Positions 39,405-48,614 of a stretch of 64,000 nt of DNA are shown piece after piece (position 1 is the first letter of the stretch; each line of letters starts with the position of its first letter). The notes under the pieces were generated by a model. That model saw nothing but the letters and a program-made list of their open reading frames with translations, was not told the origin of the DNA and did not search any database. The position numbers were made by a program, and so were the translations under genes. Source of the DNA: Paraflavitalea soli (GTDB lineage Bacteria; Bacteroidota; Bacteroidia; Chitinophagales; Chitinophagaceae); contig NZ_CP032157.1 in the NCBI RefSeq assembly GCF_003555545.1, positions 438,546-502,545 of the forward strand, in the 5' to 3' direction.

Positions 39405-42400
39405 CTATTTAAAAGAACATTTAATGCCGAAATTGAACGTCTTCGTTAAAGGGTATTGCGCACCCTTACCATCACCGAGTTCCACATCCCACATGTCAAA
39501 CTCGCTTTTTGTCCACAGGTTATAACCTATGAAATAGAGACTCAGGTTCGACATCCCTACATACTTCAGCCACTTCGTGCGGGCAAGATCATAAGAGACC
39601 TGCACCGTTTGCAAACGGATAAAGGCCCCATTCTTCACCCACCAGGTGCTATTGGCATAGTTCATATTGTCATTGCCATAAGTGAGGCGGGGATACAAGG
39701 GGCGCGGATTGGTATTGGTGGGTGTCCACCGGTCCGTGATCTGCGCCAGCAGATTGCCACGTTCACCCCCCTGGCTAAAGGGCTGCAGCCCATCTCCGTT
39801 CAAAGAAATGTCTACATTGCTGATGCCTTTAAACCAACCCGCAATGGCAAATCCTTTCCAGGAAATAGTAGGCCCGAATCCATACACGATCTCGGGGAAG
39901 CTGCCATAACCAATAGGCCCCGCATCGTAGGAATCAATTTTGCCATCTCCATTAAAATCCTTGTATTTAATATCCCCCGCTTTATTCGTGCCCGTTTGAT
40001 AGGGACTATTGGCTACATCTTTATCGTCTTTAAATAAGCCCAGGTCTGTATAGCCGAAGCGCTGACCAAATTTCCGGCCAATCCGTTGTTGCCAGGGATA
40101 GGGCCAGGGTGCATTCGCATCGTCGATCACCTTGGCGCGTGTCCAGGTAAAATTCCCCCGGAAACCAATTTGCCATCCACCACCCAGCTGTTTATTAATA
40201 TCCAGCGTGGCATCGATCCCGCGGTTATGTACCTCACCCAGGTTGGCATAGGGGAGTGCGAGTACCCCTACATAGTTGGGCACATCCCCGCGCTGGCGGA
40301 AAATAGCCGTACGGTCTTCACGAAACACATCCACCGTAAGCGACACCGCATTGTTCCAGGTCTTGATCTCAACACCAAGGTTTTGCTTTTTGGCTTTTTC
40401 CCAGCTTACATCCACCGCATAATCGCCGATGTCCAGGCCATTGATCGTTTGATTGGTGCCATTAGCGCCATACGTATAGTTGCCATCCTGGTACCGGTTG
40501 CCGCCGCCAACCGTAGAGATATAAGCAAAACGGCGACCGCCGATATTGCTGTTGCCCACCAGTCCATAAGAGTACCTCACTTTAAGGAAAGAGATGGCTT
40601 TATTCAATGGCTCAAAGAACGATTCTTCTGAGATCACCCAGCCAACTCCATACGAAGGGAAGAAGCCAAAGCGATTATTAGGAGCAAATGTTTCTGATCC
40701 ATTGTAGCCAAAGTTCACCTCCGCCAGGTACTTGTTGTCCCAGCCATAAGTACCGCGGCCAGCAATGCCCATATACCGATAGGGAATAGAACTGATGAAA
40801 TCACCGGCAAATGCATCTACCCTGTCACTCTGGTTATACAGGATGAGGCCCGTCACATTGTGCCTGCCAAAATTATTGTTGTAGTTCAAAGCCGCTTCTG
40901 TATAAAATTGCCGGCTTCCTCCATTCGTTCGGTTATAACCGAGGAAACTGGTGCCAATCGAAGTTTGGTCCAGCAATAACTTACCTGCTGTATCCCTTCC
41001 CCTGGCAAGGTACCCGTCTACTGACTTCGTGCGGCTGATCTTGTGTTCATTGTAGTTGTCGAAGGAGAACATCGCTGTAGCAGAAAGTCCTTTCAGCAGT
41101 GAACCCAGTTCCTGCGTTACCCGGATATTACTCCACAACTGGCTTTTGAACTCACTGACATACCCTGTTTGCGTTAACCGGCTATAGGGGTTGAATATAT
41201 CTCCTGTACGCAGTTGCGAATACAGGCCATTGGAATAGACCGGCGGAATAAGGATGGGAGGCAGCAGGTAAGCCGACCCCCAGATATCGCCCACAGAACT
41301 GCCGGGAAAATTAGCATTGCTGATCCAGCCCGAAGCGCCAAAATCTACCTTGGTTGATTTCGTTACCTTCAGCGAAAGATTGGACGTGAAATTATAGCGC
41401 GTGAACTTGATGGCTGAATTGTAATTGGCCAGCTGGTCTGTCTTGTACAAGCCTTTCTCATCATAATAACCAATGGCCAGGTAATACTGCGCATTCTCCG
41501 AACCTCCACTGGCATTTACCCGCGCACGGCGGTTCTCCCCTGATTTTTTGAACAATACATCAAACCAGTTTACATCCGGGTAAAGATCGGGATCCACCTG
41601 GCTGGCTGTTTTGTCGATCCTTTCCTGCGTATATTTCGGCTGCGGGTCGTTGGGATTACTGTTGTGGTAGGCTTCATTGGCCATTTGCATATAAGTAATG
41701 CCGTCGGCAAACTTGGGTATCTTCGTAAACTGCGTTATACCCTGGTCATATTGTGCATTGATCAACGGTTTGCCCACCTTTCCTTTCTTAGTTTGGATGA
41801 TCACAACTCCATTGGCCCCACGCACCCCATACACTGCCGTGGCAGATGCATCTTTAAGAATACTGAAGCTGGCAATATCTTCCGGGTCTACATTGGCAAA
41901 GTCCCTTTCCACCCCATCTACCAGCACCAATGGACTGCTGCTGGTAAAGGTGGAAATCCCCCGGATATAGATCTCGGCATTGTCATAACCCGGCTGGCCG
42001 CTTCTTTGTACGCCCACCACACCGGCAATACGGCCGGCCACCAGGTTCGTCATATTGGCCACCGGCTGTTTCAGGTCTTCTGCTTTTACCGTACTGATGG
42101 CACCAATCGTACTGATCTTCTTTTGCTGTCCATAGCCTACCACTACCACATCTTCCAGGCCCGTGACCTGTGCTTTCATTATTATATTGATCTCTTTGGT
42201 ATTATTAACAGTTACCTCCTGGGTAGCATAACCTATAGTAGAAAAAATAAGCACCCCATTGCCATCAGGTAAGGTAATGCCGTAGCTGCCGTCTTTTTGA
42301 GTGGAAGTACTGGTGCTGCTGTTCTTTAATGAAACCGTTACCCCAAATAAAGGCACAGCTTTATCATCCGTTACTTTTCCGGTCACTTGTAAGGTTACCG

Positions 42401-42704
42401 ACTGGCTCTTCTCCACTTTAGGCGTTACCAGGATCGTGCGGTTGTTGATGGCATAAGAGAAGGGCTGACGCTCAAAGCATTTTTTCAAGGCTTCTTCCAG
42501 CGTAGCATCTTTGAGGTGCACACTTACGTATTGCGCTTTACGCAATAGTTCCTCATCGTACAATACACTGTATCCCGTTTGCTGCCGGATGCTTGTCAGT
42601 GCTTCCGACAATGGGATATTACTTTTGTCGAGGGTGATTTTTTGGGCAAGCGAAGTGATGCTCGCCAGCATACATGCTGTAAGTAAGAAAGAGAATAATT
42701 TCAT
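39405..42704 (-). CDS. SusC/RagA-family TonB-linked outer-membrane transporter with STN domain
   Basis: The 1099-residue protein has a signal peptide (cut near TSLAQ) and an N-terminal secretin/TonB short domain (STN, about 22-92: LDKSNIPLSEALTSIRQQTG) that contacts the FecR partner. A carboxypeptidase-regulatory-like domain (about 104-182: TGKVTDDKAVPLFGVTVSLK) and a plug follow (VVVGYGQQKKISTIGAIS, VAGRIAGVVGVQRSGQPG, IRGISTF, LVLVDGVERDFANVDPEDI). A 22-strand-type barrel then runs to the end (TKTFNFGIKCSFK). STN-bearing SusC proteins signal to an anti-sigma FecR and an ECF sigma factor, which are both encoded next door. It imports oligosaccharides with SusD. Confidence 0.96.
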   Translation of the reverse strand: MKLFSFLLTACMLASITSLAQKITLDKSNIPLSEALTSIRQQTGYSVLYDEELLRKAQYVSVHLKDATLEEALKKCFERQPFSYAINNRTILVTPKVEKSQSVTLQVTGKVTDDKAVPLFGVTVSLKNSSTSTSTQKDGSYGITLPDGNGVLIFSTIGYATQEVTVNNTKEINIIMKAQVTGLEDVVVVGYGQQKKISTIGAISTVKAEDLKQPVANMTNLVAGRIAGVVGVQRSGQPGYDNAEIYIRGISTFTSSSPLVLVDGVERDFANVDPEDIASFSILKDASATAVYGVRGANGVVIIQTKKGKVGKPLINAQYDQGITQFTKIPKFADGITYMQMANEAYHNSNPNDPQPKYTQERIDKTASQVDPDLYPDVNWFDVLFKKSGENRRARVNASGGSENAQYYLAIGYYDEKGLYKTDQLANYNSAIKFTRYNFTSNLSLKVTKSTKVDFGASGWISNANFPGSSVGDIWGSAYLLPPILIPPVYSNGLYSQLRTGDIFNPYSRLTQTGYVSEFKSQLWSNIRVTQELGSLLKGLSATAMFSFDNYNEHKISRTKSVDGYLARGRDTAGKLLLDQTSIGTSFLGYNRTNGGSRQFYTEAALNYNNNFGRHNVTGLILYNQSDRVDAFAGDFISSIPYRYMGIAGRGTYGWDNKYLAEVNFGYNGSETFAPNNRFGFFPSYGVGWVISEESFFEPLNKAISFLKVRYSYGLVGNSNIGGRRFAYISTVGGGNRYQDGNYTYGANGTNQTINGLDIGDYAVDVSWEKAKKQNLGVEIKTWNNAVSLTVDVFREDRTAIFRQRGDVPNYVGVLALPYANLGEVHNRGIDATLDINKQLGGGWQIGFRGNFTWTRAKVIDDANAPWPYPWQQRIGRKFGQRFGYTDLGLFKDDKDVANSPYQTGTNKAGDIKYKDFNGDGKIDSYDAGPIGYGSFPEIVYGFGPTISWKGFAIAGWFKGISNVDISLNGDGLQPFSQGGERGNLLAQITDRWTPTNTNPRPLYPRLTYGNDNMNYANSTWWVKNGAFIRLQTVQVSYDLARTKWLKYVGMSNLSLYFIGYNLWTKSEFDMWDVELGDGKGAQYPLTKTFNFGIKCSFK

Positions 42705-42811
42705 AGCAAGAATAGTTTTGTTTTGACATGGAGATTGCCTTCCACATCAGGATGCAGTTAGGTTGTAATGAAGTAGATAGTTGGTTTTTGAGATTAAGTA
42801 GTGAAAAATGG

Positions 42812-43981
42812 TCAGTTCATGAGTATCACCTTCCTGCCTTCAATCCTGTATTTGATCCCACCGGTTAGTTTCAGATTTTGGAGCAGTTCAGCAATATCTC
42901 TGTACCTGGATATATTTCCTCCGAATTGTTTGTTGATCGTTCCCCCCTCGTAAGCCACTTCTATATCATACCACCGTGCTGCCAGTTTCATCACGTTTTG
43001 TATGCTTTCATGGTGAAAGACAAACCAGCCGTTTTTCCAGGCAACCGTTTCTTCCACATTCACCTGTTTAACCAAAATACTTTCTTCCCCATCTTTCACC
43101 ATCGCTTGTTGGCCGGGCGCCAATACCACCCTTTTGCCGGCATTTTGGATCGCTGCTTTGCCTTCTGCCAGCGTCACTTTAATGAATGGATCATCATTAT
43201 AGGCATTTACGTTGAATGCAGTGCCCAGGTCCTCTACCAGCTGCCCTTTGGCAAATACCCGGAATGGCTGCGCCTCATTATGTACCACTTCAAAATAGGC
43301 CTGACCGGTAATTTCCACGCGACGTTCCTTGCCGGTAAAAGCAACAGGGTATGTAATGGAGGACGCAGCATCGAGGGTTACTGTTGTGCCATCAGAAAGG
43401 GTTAAGGTGTACTTTCCACCTCGGGGCGTCGTCAACGTATTGTACACAGGTGTTTTGTCCGTTGCCTGATCATTGGTGGTATTATAGGCGATGCTGCCTC
43501 CCCGTACTTGCTTCACCTCCGTATTGCTTTGCATCGCAATGTGCACATTGACCGAATCCGTCAGCACGATCTCCTGGCCATTCGCCAGTTTTAAGACCGC
43601 TTTATTACCACCTGGTTTGATAGTATTATTGTTGGATGGAATAACTCCCTGCTCAGTCTTGCTCAACTTGTCAGGCTTCCCATCCTTTAGTTTTGGGTAG
43701 AGGAAAAAGGCCAGTACTGCAAGGATCACCGAGGCAGCAGCCACCCGGTACATCCAGGTCATAGACCTTACCCTGGAAGGAGTAGGTATACGATTGCTAA
43801 AGTCCGCGTACAGATCGGCCGTCAATTTTTCTTTACCACCGCTTTCTTCCAGCCAGTGATCAATATGTCCCCTGCCTGGGTTGTTGGCATGAAACCAGTC
43901 ATTGAGTTCTTCTTCCTCCGATGGACTGCACTGATGCTGCCGGTGTCGATCCAGTAAGTATTGTAAACGGTCTTGATCCAT
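42812..43981 (-). CDS. FecR-family anti-sigma factor
   Basis: The 389-residue inner-membrane protein has a cytoplasmic N-terminal part of about 80 residues that would hold the sigma factor (LLDRHRQHQCSPSEEEELNDWF). One transmembrane helix follows (about 83-99, VAAASVILAVLAFFLYP), then a periplasmic FecR domain (TPRGGKYTLTLSDGTTVTLDA, GQAYFEVVHNEAQPFRVFA, GTAFNVNAY) and a C-terminal DUF4974-type domain (GWFVFHHESIQNVMKLAARWY). It is transcribed with susC, which starts 107 bp downstream. The matching sigma factor gene diverges from it, whereas in most Bacteroidota loci sigma precedes fecR on the same strand. Confidence 0.95.
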   Translation of the reverse strand: MDQDRLQYLLDRHRQHQCSPSEEEELNDWFHANNPGRGHIDHWLEESGGKEKLTADLYADFSNRIPTPSRVRSMTWMYRVAAASVILAVLAFFLYPKLKDGKPDKLSKTEQGVIPSNNNTIKPGGNKAVLKLANGQEIVLTDSVNVHIAMQSNTEVKQVRGGSIAYNTTNDQATDKTPVYNTLTTPRGGKYTLTLSDGTTVTLDAASSITYPVAFTGKERRVEITGQAYFEVVHNEAQPFRVFAKGQLVEDLGTAFNVNAYNDDPFIKVTLAEGKAAIQNAGKRVVLAPGQQAMVKDGEESILVKQVNVEETVAWKNGWFVFHHESIQNVMKLAARWYDIEVAYEGGTINKQFGGNISRYRDIAELLQNLKLTGGIKYRIEGRKVILMN

Positions 43982-44134
43982 AGGCCTTTAACGGGTTTTG
44001 ATGAGGGTACTTTTCACCGATGCACAGGTCCTTGTCCTAAATAAGACGTACAAGCCTTTGCCTCCCGTTACTCTGTACTACAATATATTTTTTTTAAGCG
44101 CCTGGTAACCCGTTTTATTGCAAAGGAAGCCTTC

Positions 44135-44166
44135 TTTGACCCATTGTTTTTAGAAAAATATCCTTA
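44135..44166 (+). promoter_or_regulatory. Candidate promoter of the ECF sigma gene
   Basis: TTTG (44135-44138, written CTTTG) and TATCCTTA (44159-44166) are separated by 20 bp, near the Bacteroidetes TTTG-N19-TAnnTTTG consensus with two mismatches. A transcript from here would start near 44173 with a short leader. The remaining 43982-44134 space presumably holds the divergent fecR promoter. Confidence 0.4.
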
Positions 44167-44229
44167 ATATTGTTCTAAGCTATAACGATTAAGCTCATAA
44201 AGACCCATACTAACGATAGCGATATAGAA

Positions 44230-44775
44230 TTGATCCGGCTTTGGCAGAAAGGCGACGAAGCGGCCTTTGAAAAGTTGTACTATCACTATGCCGTTGAACT
44301 ACTTACAATTGCCGTACAAAAGACCAACGACCGTGAGATTGCCCGTGAATTGATACAAAACGTATTCGTGACTTTTTTCAATTACAAAGAGGCCGCCCAT
44401 CAGATCGTATCATTGAAGGCATACCTCTATACCATACTTAAAAATCGTATCCTCGATCATTACAGGCACGAAGTGGTACATAAAAAATACCAGGACCATT
44501 CCGCACATTATCTCGCGGCAGAAATTGATCAGGGAGCGCATACCTATATAGAGACCAGGGAGTTGGAACGGCGGCTCCATGAAGAGATACAGAAATTACC
44601 ACCCCAGTGCAGGCATGTCTTCACCATGCGGCGTGAACTGGAATTGTCCAACAAAGAAATTGCCCTTCAATTAAATATTTCAGAAAATACAGTTGAACAA
44701 CACATGCGCAGAGCACTGCGGTTGTTGAAACAAGCATTGCATATCGGACAGCGGACTTTGTTTTTCTTATTATAA
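44230..44775 (+). CDS. ECF RNA polymerase sigma-70 factor (FecI-like), start uncertain
   Basis: From the TTG at 44230 the protein has 181 residues: a sigma-2 region (WQKGDEAAFEKLYYHY, ARELIQNVFVTFFNY) and a sigma-4 region (LPPQCRHVFTMRRELELSNK then EIALQLNISENTVEQHMRRA). The frame stays open upstream to a stop at 44176 and reads as family-like sequence just before the TTG (DSDIELIRLWQKGDEAAF). The usual D-x-x-L-I/V-x-x-W-K-x-G-D-x-x-A-F start of FecI-like factors therefore extends beyond it. No ATG or GTG is available there, and an ATT (44188) or ATA may be used. It should drive the divergent fecR-susC-susD operon. GH92 follows in the same direction. Confidence 0.88.
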   Translation: MIRLWQKGDEAAFEKLYYHYAVELLTIAVQKTNDREIARELIQNVFVTFFNYKEAAHQIVSLKAYLYTILKNRILDHYRHEVVHKKYQDHSAHYLAAEIDQGAHTYIETRELERRLHEEIQKLPPQCRHVFTMRRELELSNKEIALQLNISENTVEQHMRRALRLLKQALHIGQRTLFFLL

Positions 44776-44817
44776 TTTCCTTAAGGAAGAATTACCCAAT
44801 CAATCTTTGTTACAACG

Positions 44818-46971
44818 ATGAGGATCCATTTTAGAAGACTTACAGCCATAGTAGGAGTGATATTGTTTACAGCCATGGCAGTCCAAAGCCAGCAAACTTC
44901 AGCCTATACAAAATATGTCAATACATTTATTGGAACAGCGCCCCTTACCGATCCCAAAGTGCTGGGCTATGAATTACCCAAAGGATGGCGCTCCTGGGCC
45001 GGACTTACTTTTCCGGGCAGTTCCTTACCCAATGCCATGGTGCAGCTGAGCCCTATGACAGAATATGGCTCCGGCGCTGGTTATGAATACGAAGATTCAG
45101 TGATCCTTGGTTTCACCCATACCAATAAGGGCCATTGGAACCTGTGCAATATTCCCATCCTGCCCATGACTAACCCCGTAGCTCCCTATGGCTCCCGGTT
45201 TACCCACAAGAAAGAAACTGCTGCTCCGGGTTTTTACCAGGTATACCTGCAGGATTACAATATTGATGTACAACTCACTTCTACCTTACGTTGCGGATAC
45301 CATCAGTATACGTATACAAACAATGCCAACAGGCAAATACTGTTCGACCTGGCCCGGGCCAACAGCCGCGTATCCACCTGGCGTATAGAACAGGTAGGAG
45401 ATTCTGCTGTGCAAGGCTTTCAAAGCGGTGAGAATGTCTATTTCTACGCCACCCTCAATACAAAGATCGATAGGCTGGAAAAGAAAGACGAAGGTCAGCG
45501 CAATGGTTATGCCATCCTGCACCTGGCCAACGGAAGCACAAAGCCCGTTGAATTGAAGATAGGATTGTCATTTGTAAGCACCGGCAATGCAAGGCAAAAC
45601 CTGCAACAGGAAATCGGCAACCAGTCCTTTGTAGCTATTCGCAAAGCGGCCAACCAGCAATGGGAAACCATCTTATCCTCCATACAGGTGAAAGGCGGTA
45701 CCCCCAAACAAAAGGAAATGTTGTACTCCTGTTTGTACCGTTCCTTGTTGTGGCCAGCCCTGCGCAGCGACGTCAATGGAGAGTTTACCGATGCAAAGCG
45801 CAATGTTGTAAACACCGGGTTCAGGTATTATACCGAGCCTTCTTTGTGGGATACCTATCGTAACAAAGATGTACTCCTGGGCCTCATTACACCACAGGTT
45901 ACACTCGATGTGATCAGGTCCATGAAAGATGTGGGAGATAAGAAAGGATTCATCCCTACCTTTTTTCATGGTGATCATGGTGCTTCTTCCATTGCAGGCG
46001 CTTACCTGCGTGGTATCGACCAATTTGATGTGAAAGGCACTTATGAGATACTTCTCAAAAATGCCAATACACCCGGAGGTGCCCGTCCACATATTGCAGA
46101 GTACATCGAAAAGGGTTATATCTCCGATCCTGATGTGGCCAATCCACATGTAGAGACCAAGGCCAATGCAGGCGTATCCAAAACCCTCGAATATTCCTAT
46201 GATGATTATTCCGTGGCCCAGATCGCTAAAAAGCTGGGCGATACCGCCAATTACAGGATACTGATGGCCCGCTCGAAGAACTATCAGAACATGTTTGATC
46301 CGTCCACCCGGTTCATGCGTGGCCGCCTGGCCAATGGCAATTGGATCACCCCTTTCGATCCGCAATATCCTTATTACGAATACATGTACCGGGAGGCCAA
46401 TGCCTGGCAGGTATCATTTTTTGCACCGCACGACATGAAGGGGTTGGTAGCCTTGTATGGCGGGCCAAAGGGATTTGAGTCCAAACTGGATTCACTCTTT
46501 ACCCTGCCCTGGAATCCGAAGCATATTGCCCGTAATGTAGAGACCATGATCGGTCAGTACTGCCATGGTAACCAGCCAGACCATGAAGCCCCATTTGCTT
46601 ATTACTTCATCAACAAGCCCGAAAAGTCTCAAAAGATCATCGATACCATCTTAAACAGTTTGTATGGGATAGGAGAGCAGGGACTGGAATTGTCGGGTAT
46701 GGATGATGCAGGTGAAATGTCTGCCTGGTATGTATTCAGTGCATTGGGGTTGTATACCTTTTCCGCTACTGATCCCGAATACCTCGTTACCGTGCCCCTT
46801 TTCGATGAAGTGAAATGGAAGACCAGCACCGGTAAATGGCTCACTATTACAAAGACGGGCAAGAGCAGGAACCTCAGCAATATTAAAGTGAATGGGAAGG
46901 ATAACAAAGGTTATTTCGTTTCCCACGACCTGTTCAGGCATGGCGGTAATATAACCATCACTACCAGGTAA
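44818..46971 (+). CDS. GH92 alpha-mannosidase, secreted
   Basis: The 717-residue protein has a signal peptide (cut near AVQSQQ) and the GH92 two-domain plan. An N-terminal beta sandwich (YVNTFIGT, PFGSSLPNAMVQLSP-like FPGSSLPNAMVQLSP, GFTHTNKGHWN) is followed by an (alpha/alpha)6 barrel with SLWDTYRNKD, GFIPTFFHGDHGAS, YREANAWQVSFFAPHDMKG, YCHGNQPDHEAPFAYYF and GMDDAGEMSAWYVFSALGLY. The last element contains the aspartates that act as base in characterised calcium-dependent exo-alpha-mannosidases of this family. The usual GND/GNED is GMDD here. It lies 42 bp after the sigma gene and is likely co-transcribed with it. It would trim alpha-mannose from the glycan imported by SusC/D. Confidence 0.94.
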   Translation: MRIHFRRLTAIVGVILFTAMAVQSQQTSAYTKYVNTFIGTAPLTDPKVLGYELPKGWRSWAGLTFPGSSLPNAMVQLSPMTEYGSGAGYEYEDSVILGFTHTNKGHWNLCNIPILPMTNPVAPYGSRFTHKKETAAPGFYQVYLQDYNIDVQLTSTLRCGYHQYTYTNNANRQILFDLARANSRVSTWRIEQVGDSAVQGFQSGENVYFYATLNTKIDRLEKKDEGQRNGYAILHLANGSTKPVELKIGLSFVSTGNARQNLQQEIGNQSFVAIRKAANQQWETILSSIQVKGGTPKQKEMLYSCLYRSLLWPALRSDVNGEFTDAKRNVVNTGFRYYTEPSLWDTYRNKDVLLGLITPQVTLDVIRSMKDVGDKKGFIPTFFHGDHGASSIAGAYLRGIDQFDVKGTYEILLKNANTPGGARPHIAEYIEKGYISDPDVANPHVETKANAGVSKTLEYSYDDYSVAQIAKKLGDTANYRILMARSKNYQNMFDPSTRFMRGRLANGNWITPFDPQYPYYEYMYREANAWQVSFFAPHDMKGLVALYGGPKGFESKLDSLFTLPWNPKHIARNVETMIGQYCHGNQPDHEAPFAYYFINKPEKSQKIIDTILNSLYGIGEQGLELSGMDDAGEMSAWYVFSALGLYTFSATDPEYLVTVPLFDEVKWKTSTGKWLTITKTGKSRNLSNIKVNGKDNKGYFVSHDLFRHGGNITITTR

Positions 46972-47017
46972 CAGCTACTAACTACGCAACCTTGATAGTT
47001 ATTAGAATGCACGCGAA

Positions 47018-47045
47018 AAAGCCCCGCTCAAACGAGCAGGGCTTT
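47018..47045 (+). terminator. Intrinsic terminator after the GH92 gene
   Basis: AAAGCCCCGCTC (47018-47029) pairs with GAGCAGGGCTTT (47034-47045) with one mismatch and a 4-base loop, 46 bp after the stop. The flanking A and T runs make it usable from both sides. Confidence 0.75.
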
Positions 47046-47374
47046 ATCATATTTATAGTAAGATGAGCGGTATAATGTACCTTCCGGATACCCGCAGACC
47101 TCCGCGCAGACCCGCGTGCCCGCAACGAGGCCGCCGGTTACCGGATAGGTGCCGATCGAAATAAACCAACAACCAAAACCTGGACCCAACTCTTTCTGTT
47201 TACTAACGTGCTCCTCTTTGATTGGTAGTCGACGTTCACCATAACCATTGAGCACACGTATCAGAAAATTACCCCAGTGGCAATAGCCCTCAGCTGACAG
47301 CCGATCACCATCAGCCCACCGCTAATCGCTATAACTAAACAGCGAAAGCCAAATCCCGAAAATTCAAAGCAGAG

Positions 47375-47407
47375 GGCTCGTAGCTCGCAGCTCGTGGCTC
47401 GCAGCTT
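47375..47407. repeat. Dispersed GGCTCGTAGCTCGCAGCTC repeat, copy 1
   Basis: The 33-bp tract of GCTCGTA/GCTCGCA units is nearly identical (about 31 of 34) to the complement of 59449-59482. It is non-coding in both places. Confidence 0.75.
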
Positions 47408-47540
47408 TTCTTCAGCAAGTGTTGCACAACACTTTGTAGTTCCATCAACCATGCTTAGGGGCCCCGTCCACATGGTCGATCGCTTTGGTAACTGTTCCCT
47501 ACAAACGTACGACATCCGGATACCCGTTTCCAAATGCCTG

Positions 47541-47635
47541 ATGGCCGGTTTCGTCTATTTTGTATAAAATGTAAAAAATCGACGTAATGTGCGTCGATTT
47601 TTTACAAAATCTACGAAAATAACAAAACCGGCCAT
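47541..47635. repeat. 95-bp nested palindromic element
   Basis: Outer arms ATGGCCGGTTT (47541-47551) and AAACCGGCCAT (47625-47635) pair perfectly. Middle arms CGTCTATTTTGTA (47552-47564) and TACAAAATCTACG (47604-47616) pair with two mismatches. The inner arms GTAAAAAATCGACG (47571-47584) and CGTCGATTTTTTAC (47592-47605) pair perfectly around TAATGTG. Because middle and inner arms share bases at 47604-47605, the folds compete slightly. It may be a bidirectional terminator, a miniature mobile element or a recombination site. Confidence 0.7.
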
Positions 47636-47822
47636 GCCACTTTTGGATTTGGCATATTCTATGTTGTATGTTTACTAAGAGCTAAAGGAAGACAAGGTGA
47701 CAGCAACACACTGCCAGCAAGAGTAAACAACCTACGAACATCAGTAACAAATGCCTGCAGGAGGAAAAACACCCTTCCTCACACCCCACTCCCGGGGTGC
47801 ACATTTCCCTTAAATTGCCAGC

Positions 47823-47877
47823 TTATCGGGACCTTATCGGGACCTTATCGGGACCTTATCGGGACTTTATCGGGACC
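47823..47877. repeat. Five 11-bp tandem repeats TTATCGGGACC
   Basis: Five consecutive TTATCGGGACC units (the fourth ends in T) run from 47823 to 47877, about 94 bp upstream of the Crp-type gene. The period is one helical turn, so all copies face the same side of the DNA. It is not a CRISPR array, since there are no spacers. Confidence 0.9.
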
Positions 47878-47970
47878 CTACTCCGCAGATGATCCATATA
47901 CCATTCGTACCAGTCGAATAGGTGAGCCAGGTGTTCAGGTAGAAAGAAGAATAACTACTTTTAGGCCCAC

Positions 47971-48534
47971 ATGGATCAGTTATTACAACACCTCAGGAAT
48001 TTTTACCAGTTAAGTGAAGCTGCCGAGCAGGTCCTTCCGGAATATTTCACCAAATTGGTGCTGCCCAAAAACGAGTTCCTCATCACCCAGGGCAAAATAT
48101 GCAGGCATTTGTATTTCCTGGAGCAGGGCTGCCTGCGTGGCTACTACGACCTCGAAGAAAAAGAGATCACCCACTGGTTTGGTTTCGAAAATGATTTTGT
48201 GACTTCCTTTCATAGCTTCATCACACAGCAGCCCGCTGTAGAAAATATACAATTGGTGGAAGGCTGTGTATTGTGGGCTATTTCCAAGGACAGTTTATTC
48301 AACCTGTTCAACCAGCACCATGAGATAGAGCGGCTGGTACGCATCGCTTACGAAAAATATTATATACGGTTGGAAGAACGTTTTGTAAATGCCCGTTTTA
48401 AAACCGCTACTGAGCGTTACCAGGACCTGCTGGAGCAAACACCCCATATAATCGACAGAATACCATTGGGATACATAGCTGCTTACCTCGGTATATCACA
48501 GGAAACCCTCAGCCGTATCCGCGGCAAGCTTTAA
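47971..48534 (+). CDS. Crp/Fnr-family transcriptional regulator (short form)
   Basis: The 187-residue protein has a cyclic-nucleotide-binding-like barrel (about 25-115: LPKNEFLITQGKICRHLYFL, GCLRGYYDLEEKEITHWFGF). A C-terminal helical part with a compact helix-turn-helix follows (IPLGYIAAYLGISQETLSRIRGKL). This subgroup, with W-F and F-V-T-S-F in the barrel, is very common in Bacteroidota and often sits upstream of one target gene. Here yiaA follows 80 bp downstream on the same strand. The phased 11-bp repeats lie upstream. Ligand binding is not established for this subgroup. Confidence 0.92.
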   Translation: MDQLLQHLRNFYQLSEAAEQVLPEYFTKLVLPKNEFLITQGKICRHLYFLEQGCLRGYYDLEEKEITHWFGFENDFVTSFHSFITQQPAVENIQLVEGCVLWAISKDSLFNLFNQHHEIERLVRIAYEKYYIRLEERFVNARFKTATERYQDLLEQTPHIIDRIPLGYIAAYLGISQETLSRIRGKL

Positions 48535-48614
48535 CATTTACGATACACCATTTTGACTGTTGTCAAAAAAAGAGGAGTTGTCTGCTGGTAGTTTTGTTTC
48601 CATAAAACAAACAT

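Larger units (their letters stand above)
47046..47970. other. Gene-poor kilobase with repeats and palindromes
   Basis: No convincing gene was found between the GH92 terminator and the Crp-type gene at 47971. It holds an 11-bp direct repeat CCGGATACCCG (near 47083 and 47514), the GCTCGTAGCTCGCAG repeat (47375-47407), an AAGTGTTG-CA-CAACACTT palindrome (47417-47434), a 95-bp nested palindrome (47541-47635) and five 11-bp tandem units (47823-47877). A 75-codon minus-strand frame at 47028-47255 looks partly protein-like but overlaps the terminator. The stretch may be a decayed mobile element or a regulatory zone. Confidence 0.5.

Noticed and set aside
47261-47533. 90-codon minus-strand open frame
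   Set aside because: It runs through the GCTCGTAGCTCGCAG repeat (reading LRATSCELRA) and shows no domain. Probably chance.
47823-47877. CRISPR array
   Set aside because: The units are 11 bp, contiguous, without spacers, and no cas gene is present.
46972-47970. Complete insertion sequence or transposase remnant
   Set aside because: No transposase-like reading frame or terminal repeat with target duplication could be found, only isolated palindromes and repeats.
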